64,000 bases of DNA from Natrinema salsiterrestre. Lineage in GTDB: Archaea; Halobacteriota; Halobacteria; Halobacteriales; Natrialbaceae. The notes below the pieces were generated by a model. It made no database searches. It saw only the letters and a program-made list of their open reading frames with translations, and was not told the origin of the DNA. The stretch's first letter is position 1, and the number at the start of each line of letters is the position of its first letter. The stretch is from NCBI RefSeq assembly GCF_029502005.1, contig NZ_JAMQOT010000006.1, positions 1 to 64,000 of the forward strand, read 5' to 3'. This document shows positions 60,372-64,000 of this stretch, in pieces. The position numbers and the translations under genes were made by a program.

Positions 60372-60872
60372 CTACTCGAGAACCGAGCGAAACTGGACCG
60401 ACTCCGTGCGCGTATCGACGACGGCGACCGTACGGTCCTCGTCGGCCGCCAGCACGTGCGCGCCGGGGTTGAGCACCGTCGTTCGTCCCTCCTCCGACAG
60501 TTCCCGCTCGTGGTGGTGGCCGTAGCAGACGAAATCGTAGGTCTCGCCGGCCGCGATCGCCTCGACCTCCTCGAGATGCTCGCCGTGGAGCACCGCGAAC
60601 GAGAGGCCGTCGAACTCGAGGCTTGCGAACCGGCCGTGGAGTTCGCTCTCGCCGCCGAGCGAGTCGAACGCGGCCCGGAGATTCGCCACGTCGCCGTCGT
60701 TGTTCCCGAGGACGCCGTGGAGTTCGAACTCGTCGAAGTAGTCGACCATCAGCGGGGCGACGAAGTCGCCGCAGTGGACGACGAGCTCGACGCCCTCCTC
60801 GGCGAAGATCTCGGTCGCCCGCTCGATCGCCGCGACGTTGTCGTGCGTGTCGGAGATAATGCCGATGTTCAT
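60372..60872 (-). CDS. Metallophosphoesterase (YfcE/MJ0936 family)
   Basis: This 166-residue protein has the full dinuclear-metal motif set: IISDTHDN (D-x-H) at the N-terminus, HCGDFV (GD), LGNNDGD (GNxD), and LHGEHLEE and YGHHHERE (GHxH type). It therefore hydrolyses phosphoesters, with MJ0936-type activity on cyclic-nucleotide or model substrates. It lies between the Pno1 and RIO1 genes on the same strand, 104 and 60 bases away, which may reflect co-transcription rather than shared function. Confidence 0.93.
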   Translation of the reverse strand: MNIGIISDTHDNVAAIERATEIFAEEGVELVVHCGDFVAPLMVDYFDEFELHGVLGNNDGDVANLRAAFDSLGGESELHGRFASLEFDGLSFAVLHGEHLEEVEAIAAGETYDFVCYGHHHERELSEEGRTTVLNPGAHVLAADEDRTVAVVDTRTESVQFRSVLE

Positions 60873-60931
60873 ACGCGTTCCCGCGATGGCGATCCACTAA
60901 GGCGTTCGGGACGGGGTCCGTACCGCGACAA

Positions 60932-61807
60932 TCAGTTCCGCGAGGGATCCGGCTCCGGACTCGTGACGAACTCGAGGAGGTCGTCCGCCGTCACTTCGAG
61001 TCCCTGCCGCGAAAAGAACCCCGCGACGTTCCGGCAGTCCCGCTCGAGGAACTCGCGGCTATTGGGGTGGTGGACCGTCACGGCCTGGCCGAGGTCGATG
61101 AGCACGAGTTGGCCCTCGTTCTCGTCGAAGACGACGTTGTACTCGCTCAAGTCGCCGTGAATGAGGCCCGCCGAGTAGAGCCGGCGCATGTACTCGCGCA
61201 TGACCTCGTAGGCGGTTTGGGGGTTCTCGATCTGGACCTCGCCGAGGCGCTTCGCGCGGCCGTCCTCGTTCCCGATGTACTCCATGACCAGCACGTTACG
61301 CTCGGTCGCGATCGGCTCCGGGACTCGCACGCCGGCGGCTTTCGCCCGCCGGAGGTTCGCCAGTTCCTTTTTGGTCCACGCGAGGACGACGTCTTTCTTC
61401 TTGCCGCCCAGGCCCTCGAATCGGGGGTCGCCCTCGAGGTAGTCGCGCATCTGGTTGAAGTTCGAGGCGTTGATCCGGTAGATCTTGACCGCGACCTCGC
61501 GGTCGTCGCCCAGCGCGTGGTAGACGTTGGCCTCCTTGCCCGTCGAGAGCGGCCCGCCGAAGGCCTCGACGTGGCCGTCCTGGACGAGCTTGTACAGCGC
61601 CGCGAAGGTCGCGTCGTCGAACACCGACTGCTCGACCTTGAACTGGTCGGCGTCCTTGATGCGCTCCTCGAACTGCTCGAACTCGCGGTCGCGCTTGCGC
61701 GCGATCCGATCCGCTTCGGTGTCCGAGACGTCGATCTCCTCCCACTCGTCGCCCGGCGTCTCCGCTTCCTCGAGGTCGACCAGTCCGAACTCCGTTCCCT
61801 GTCCCAT
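60932..61807 (-). CDS. rio1: RIO1-type serine/threonine protein kinase
   Basis: This 291-residue atypical kinase acts in small-subunit maturation. An acidic N-terminal region is followed by the RIO-specific STGKEANVYHA loop near residue 85. The ATP-binding lysine is in EVAVKIYRI, the catalytic Asp in LIHGDLSEYNVVFD near residue 215, and the metal-binding Asp in LVLIDLGQAV. The sequence SREFLERDCRNVAGFF after it is also RIO1-like. ATG 61807 was chosen; the longer upstream frame is Arg/Ser-rich and antisense to the ferredoxin gene. Confidence 0.95.
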   Translation of the reverse strand: MGQGTEFGLVDLEEAETPGDEWEEIDVSDTEADRIARKRDREFEQFEERIKDADQFKVEQSVFDDATFAALYKLVQDGHVEAFGGPLSTGKEANVYHALGDDREVAVKIYRINASNFNQMRDYLEGDPRFEGLGGKKKDVVLAWTKKELANLRRAKAAGVRVPEPIATERNVLVMEYIGNEDGRAKRLGEVQIENPQTAYEVMREYMRRLYSAGLIHGDLSEYNVVFDENEGQLVLIDLGQAVTVHHPNSREFLERDCRNVAGFFSRQGLEVTADDLLEFVTSPEPDPSRN

Positions 61808-61936
61808 CTGTTCGACGCTACGGGTCGCGCGTGGGTAAAGACTGGGACTCGCTCGAGCGGCCACACTTTTTGCGCCGTCCGCGGTAGTACCCCTCGTGAG
61901 TAACTCGACCGAGCGCCGCCCCGCGGGGATCGAGCG

Positions 61937-62326
61937 ATGACGAGCTACGACGTGACGCTCGAGCGGACCGACGGCCCGAATCGGACGATCGAGGTCGCCG
62001 ACGACGAGACGGTGCTCGACGCGGCCCAGCGGGCCGGCATCCGGTTGCCCTACGACTGCCGAAAGGGGACCTGTATCACCTGCGTCGGTCGGTTGCTGGG
62101 GCTCGAGGACGACAGTGGCGAGAGCGACGAGTCCGCCGACGCCGAGTCGAATCGATCGCTCGACGCCGCCGACGCGGTCGCCTACCGTCGGGAGCCACGG
62201 GCGCTGACCGACGACGAACGAGCGGACGGCTACGTTCTGCTGTGTATCGCGCACCCGCGAACCGACTGCCGCATCGAGGTCGGTCCGCGGGTCCGCGCCG
62301 AAGTCGGCGACAGTCCCTGGTCGTAG
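61937..62326 (+). CDS. 2Fe-2S ferredoxin (plant type)
   Basis: This 129-residue electron carrier has the ligand set Cys-x4-Cys-x2-Cys in YDCRKGTCITCVG near residue 43, and the fourth Cys in VLLCIAHPRTDC near residue 103. It starts with the beta-strand TSYDVTLERTDGP. An acidic insertion (GESDESADAES) separates the cluster loop from the last ligand. The gene lies upstream of the SELENBP1-like gene and resembles the truncated ferredoxin after it. Confidence 0.93.
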   Translation: MTSYDVTLERTDGPNRTIEVADDETVLDAAQRAGIRLPYDCRKGTCITCVGRLLGLEDDSGESDESADAESNRSLDAADAVAYRREPRALTDDERADGYVLLCIAHPRTDCRIEVGPRVRAEVGDSPWS

Positions 62327-62362
62327 CTCCCGTCCGGCCCTCCGTCACGGTCCCCGGATAGA

Positions 62363-62370
62363 CTTATTTA
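62363..62370 (+). promoter_or_regulatory. TATA box of the SELENBP1-like gene
   Basis: CTTATTTA lies about 28 bases before ATG 62394, giving a leaderless transcript. It shows that this gene can be expressed independently of the upstream ferredoxin. Confidence 0.7.
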
Positions 62371-62393
62371 CGTGTTCGTGGTCGGGAACTCCC

Positions 62394-63791
62394 ATGAGTG
62401 ATGCGAGCACGGGCGGCGACGTCGAACCGGACCACGACCACGAACACCACCACGAGGGACCCGGCTACGCGACGCCACAGGCCGCCATCGAGGAGGGCGA
62501 ACGAGAGAAACTGGCCTACGTGATGAGCCTCTACGTCGGGACGGACGTCGACGCACCCGACTTCGTCGCGGTCGTCGACCTCGATCCCGACTCGGACACC
62601 TACTGCGAGATCGTCGACCGGATCGAGATGCCCGAACGCGGCGACGAACTCCACCACTTCGGGTGGAACGCCTGCTCGTCGTCGTGTCACGTGGAGGGCT
62701 TGGAGCGGCGACACCTGATCGTCCCCGGCCAGCGCTCGTCGCGGCTCCACGTGATCGACGCGAAAGACCGGCGGAACCCCGAACTCGAGACGGTGATCGA
62801 ACCCGAGGAGGTCTTCGAGTACGACCTCTCGGCACCGCACACCGTCCACTGCATCCCGGACGGCGAGATCCTGATCAGCATGCTGGGCGACGCCGACGGC
62901 GAGCTGCCGGGCGGGTTCCTCGAGCTGAACGACGACTTCGAGATCGAAGGCCGGTGGGAGCCGCCGGGCGAGATCGAGATGAACTACGACTACTGGTACC
63001 AGCCCCGCCAGAACGTGATGGTGTCAAGCGAGTGGGCCGCCCCCAAAACGTACTATCCGGGGTTCGACCTCGACGACGTCGAGGCGGGCAACTACGGCCG
63101 GAAGCTCCACTTCTGGGACTGGGAGAACGGAACCGTGGAGCAGACGATCGACCTCGGCGAGGAAGGGCAGATCCCGCTCGAGGTGCGATTCCTCCACACC
63201 CCCGAATCGACCCACGGGTTCGTCGGGACCGCGCTCTCGTCGAACATCTTCCACTTCTGGCGCGACGACACGGGCGAGTACCGCGCCGAGAAGGCCATCG
63301 ACTTCGAGAGCCGCGACCACGAGGACTGGGACATGCCCGTCCCGGGTCTGACGACCGACATCCTGATCTCGATGGACGATCGGTACCTGTTCGGCTCGAA
63401 CTGGCTCCACGGCGAGGTCTGGATGTACGACGTCTCGGACCCGTCGAACCCGCGGCGGGCCGACTCGCTGTCGGTCGGCGGGACCTTCGGCGACGTCCAG
63501 GAAGTCCAGGGCCGTGAACTGAACGCCGGCCCGCAGATGATTCAACTCTCGCTCGACGGCGAGCGCCTCTACTGGACGACGTCGCTGTTCTCCTCGTGGG
63601 ACGAGCAGTTCTACCCCGAGGAGGGCGAACGGGGATCGGTGATGCTGAAAGCCGACGTCGACCCCCGGAACGGCACCCTCGAGCTCGACGAGGATTTCCT
63701 CGTCGACTGGGGGGAGTGTCCCGAGGGACCGGCCCGCGCCCACGAGATCCGGTGGCCCGACGGCGACTGCACGAGCGACGTCTGGCAGTGA
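62394..63791 (+). CDS. Selenium-binding protein 1 family protein (methanethiol-oxidase-like)
   Basis: This 465-residue beta-propeller protein belongs to the SELENBP1/SBP56 family, members of which are methanethiol oxidases. Family signatures are HHFGWNACSSSCHV near residue 95 (Cys and His that bind metal/selenium), LHVIDAKDRRNPELE, SAPHTVHCIPDGEILISMLG, and DILISMDDRYLFGSNWLHGE. The N-terminus is His-rich (DHDHEHHHEG), a possible metal-binding tail. There is no signal peptide, unlike bacterial MtoX. The stop codon overlaps the GTG of the next ferredoxin. Confidence 0.93.
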   Translation: MSDASTGGDVEPDHDHEHHHEGPGYATPQAAIEEGEREKLAYVMSLYVGTDVDAPDFVAVVDLDPDSDTYCEIVDRIEMPERGDELHHFGWNACSSSCHVEGLERRHLIVPGQRSSRLHVIDAKDRRNPELETVIEPEEVFEYDLSAPHTVHCIPDGEILISMLGDADGELPGGFLELNDDFEIEGRWEPPGEIEMNYDYWYQPRQNVMVSSEWAAPKTYYPGFDLDDVEAGNYGRKLHFWDWENGTVEQTIDLGEEGQIPLEVRFLHTPESTHGFVGTALSSNIFHFWRDDTGEYRAEKAIDFESRDHEDWDMPVPGLTTDILISMDDRYLFGSNWLHGEVWMYDVSDPSNPRRADSLSVGGTFGDVQEVQGRELNAGPQMIQLSLDGERLYWTTSLFSSWDEQFYPEEGERGSVMLKADVDPRNGTLELDEDFLVDWGECPEGPARAHEIRWPDGDCTSDVWQ

Positions 63792-64000
63792 GCGGCGGAT
63801 CGAACGGCCGTTCGCGGGCCTACGACGCCACCCTCGAGTGGCCCGACGGCCGGACGCGGACGCTCGCAGTTCGCGACGACGAGACGGTCCTCGAGGCCGC
63901 CGAGCGGGCCGGCATCGCGCTGCCCTACGGCTGTCTGACCGGTGCCTGCGGGACCTGTACGGGTCGGCTGCTCGCGGCCGACGAAGGAGGGACGGACGGT
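63788..64000 (+). CDS. 2Fe-2S ferredoxin (partial, cut by window end)
   Basis: It starts at GTG 63788, which overlaps the TGA of the SELENBP1-like gene (GTGA), and runs past the right edge; 71 codons are visible. The segment YDATLEWPDGRTRTLAV and the cluster motif YGCLTGACGTCTGRLLA (Cys-x4-Cys-x2-Cys) show plant-type ferredoxin, a paralogue of the one at 61937-62326. The fourth ligand lies outside the window. Overlap implies translational coupling to the propeller protein. Confidence 0.88.
   Translation, partial: MSGGSNGRSRAYDATLEWPDGRTRTLAVRDDETVLEAAERAGIALPYGCLTGACGTCTGRLLAADEGGTDG

Overview
This is chromosomal DNA of a haloarchaeon (class Halobacteria). The first 120 bases, read on the minus strand, are the 5' end of an archaeal 16S rRNA gene. 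The rest is GC-rich and encodes strongly acidic proteins. Many genes have a TATA box about 25-30 bases before the start codon, as expected for leaderless haloarchaeal transcripts. Lineage-typical genes include MC1 chromosomal protein, thermosome, RIO1 kinase, haloarchaeal transducer (Htr), splicing endonuclease EndA, archaeal PheRS, a bacterial-type LeuRS and a four-gene 2-oxoacid dehydrogenase cluster. No insertion sequence, CRISPR array or prophage is visible.

Layout. 1-1000: 16S 5' end, leader and four tandem rRNA promoters. 1.0-8.2 kb: a small regulator/membrane pair, then the 2-oxoacid dehydrogenase operon (E1alpha, E1beta, E2, E3) and lipoate synthase, all on the minus strand. 8.4-13.6 kb: membrane proteins, a Ski2/Hel308-type helicase, a HAD hydrolase and a DJ-1/PfpI protein. 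13.9-20.8 kb: a surface-protein island with three copies of a small secreted protein, two of a four-helix membrane protein, two of a Tat lipoprotein (DUF4382 type), a membrane-tethered winged-helix protein and a secreted coiled-coil protein. 21-27.5 kb: NucS-like zinc-finger protein, EndA, a divergent tubulin/FtsZ homologue, an ornithine cyclodeaminase homologue, O6-methylguanine methyltransferase and TrpRS. 27.5-34.5 kb: two sensor histidine kinases, a hypothetical protein and a UbiA-type prenyltransferase. 34.8-38.3 kb: pheS-pheT preceded by a Phe-rich leader ORF. 38.3-47.7 kb: a large Tat-exported M14 carboxypeptidase, an AbrB-like protein, MC1, an MFS transporter, prephenate dehydratase, tRNA-His, peroxiredoxin, Hsp20 and a membrane protein. 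47.7-57.4 kb: SDR, LeuRS, an Htr transducer overlapping an opsin-like gene, DUF2071, an alanine dehydrogenase/ornithine cyclodeaminase homologue and a methyltransferase. 57.8-64 kb: thermosome, Pno1/Dim2 KH protein, phosphoesterase, RIO1, ferredoxin, SELENBP1-like protein and a second ferredoxin cut by the window end.

The two most interesting signals are these. (1) A 27-codon ORF ending Phe-Gly-Phe-Phe-Phe-Ala-Arg-stop lies upstream of pheST and is followed by mutually exclusive RNA hairpins; it looks like an archaeal counterpart of the bacterial pheM attenuator. (2) An htr-opsin operon, arranged like htrII-sopII, encodes an opsin in which the retinal-binding lysine of helix G is arginine, while residues known to couple sensory rhodopsin II to its transducer are kept. 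That suggests a retinal-independent opsin/transducer receptor. Secondary signals are tandem hairpin elements at gene 3' ends whose stems differ but still pair, an irregular tRNA-His, and a 49-codon ORF overlapping an MFS transporter start.
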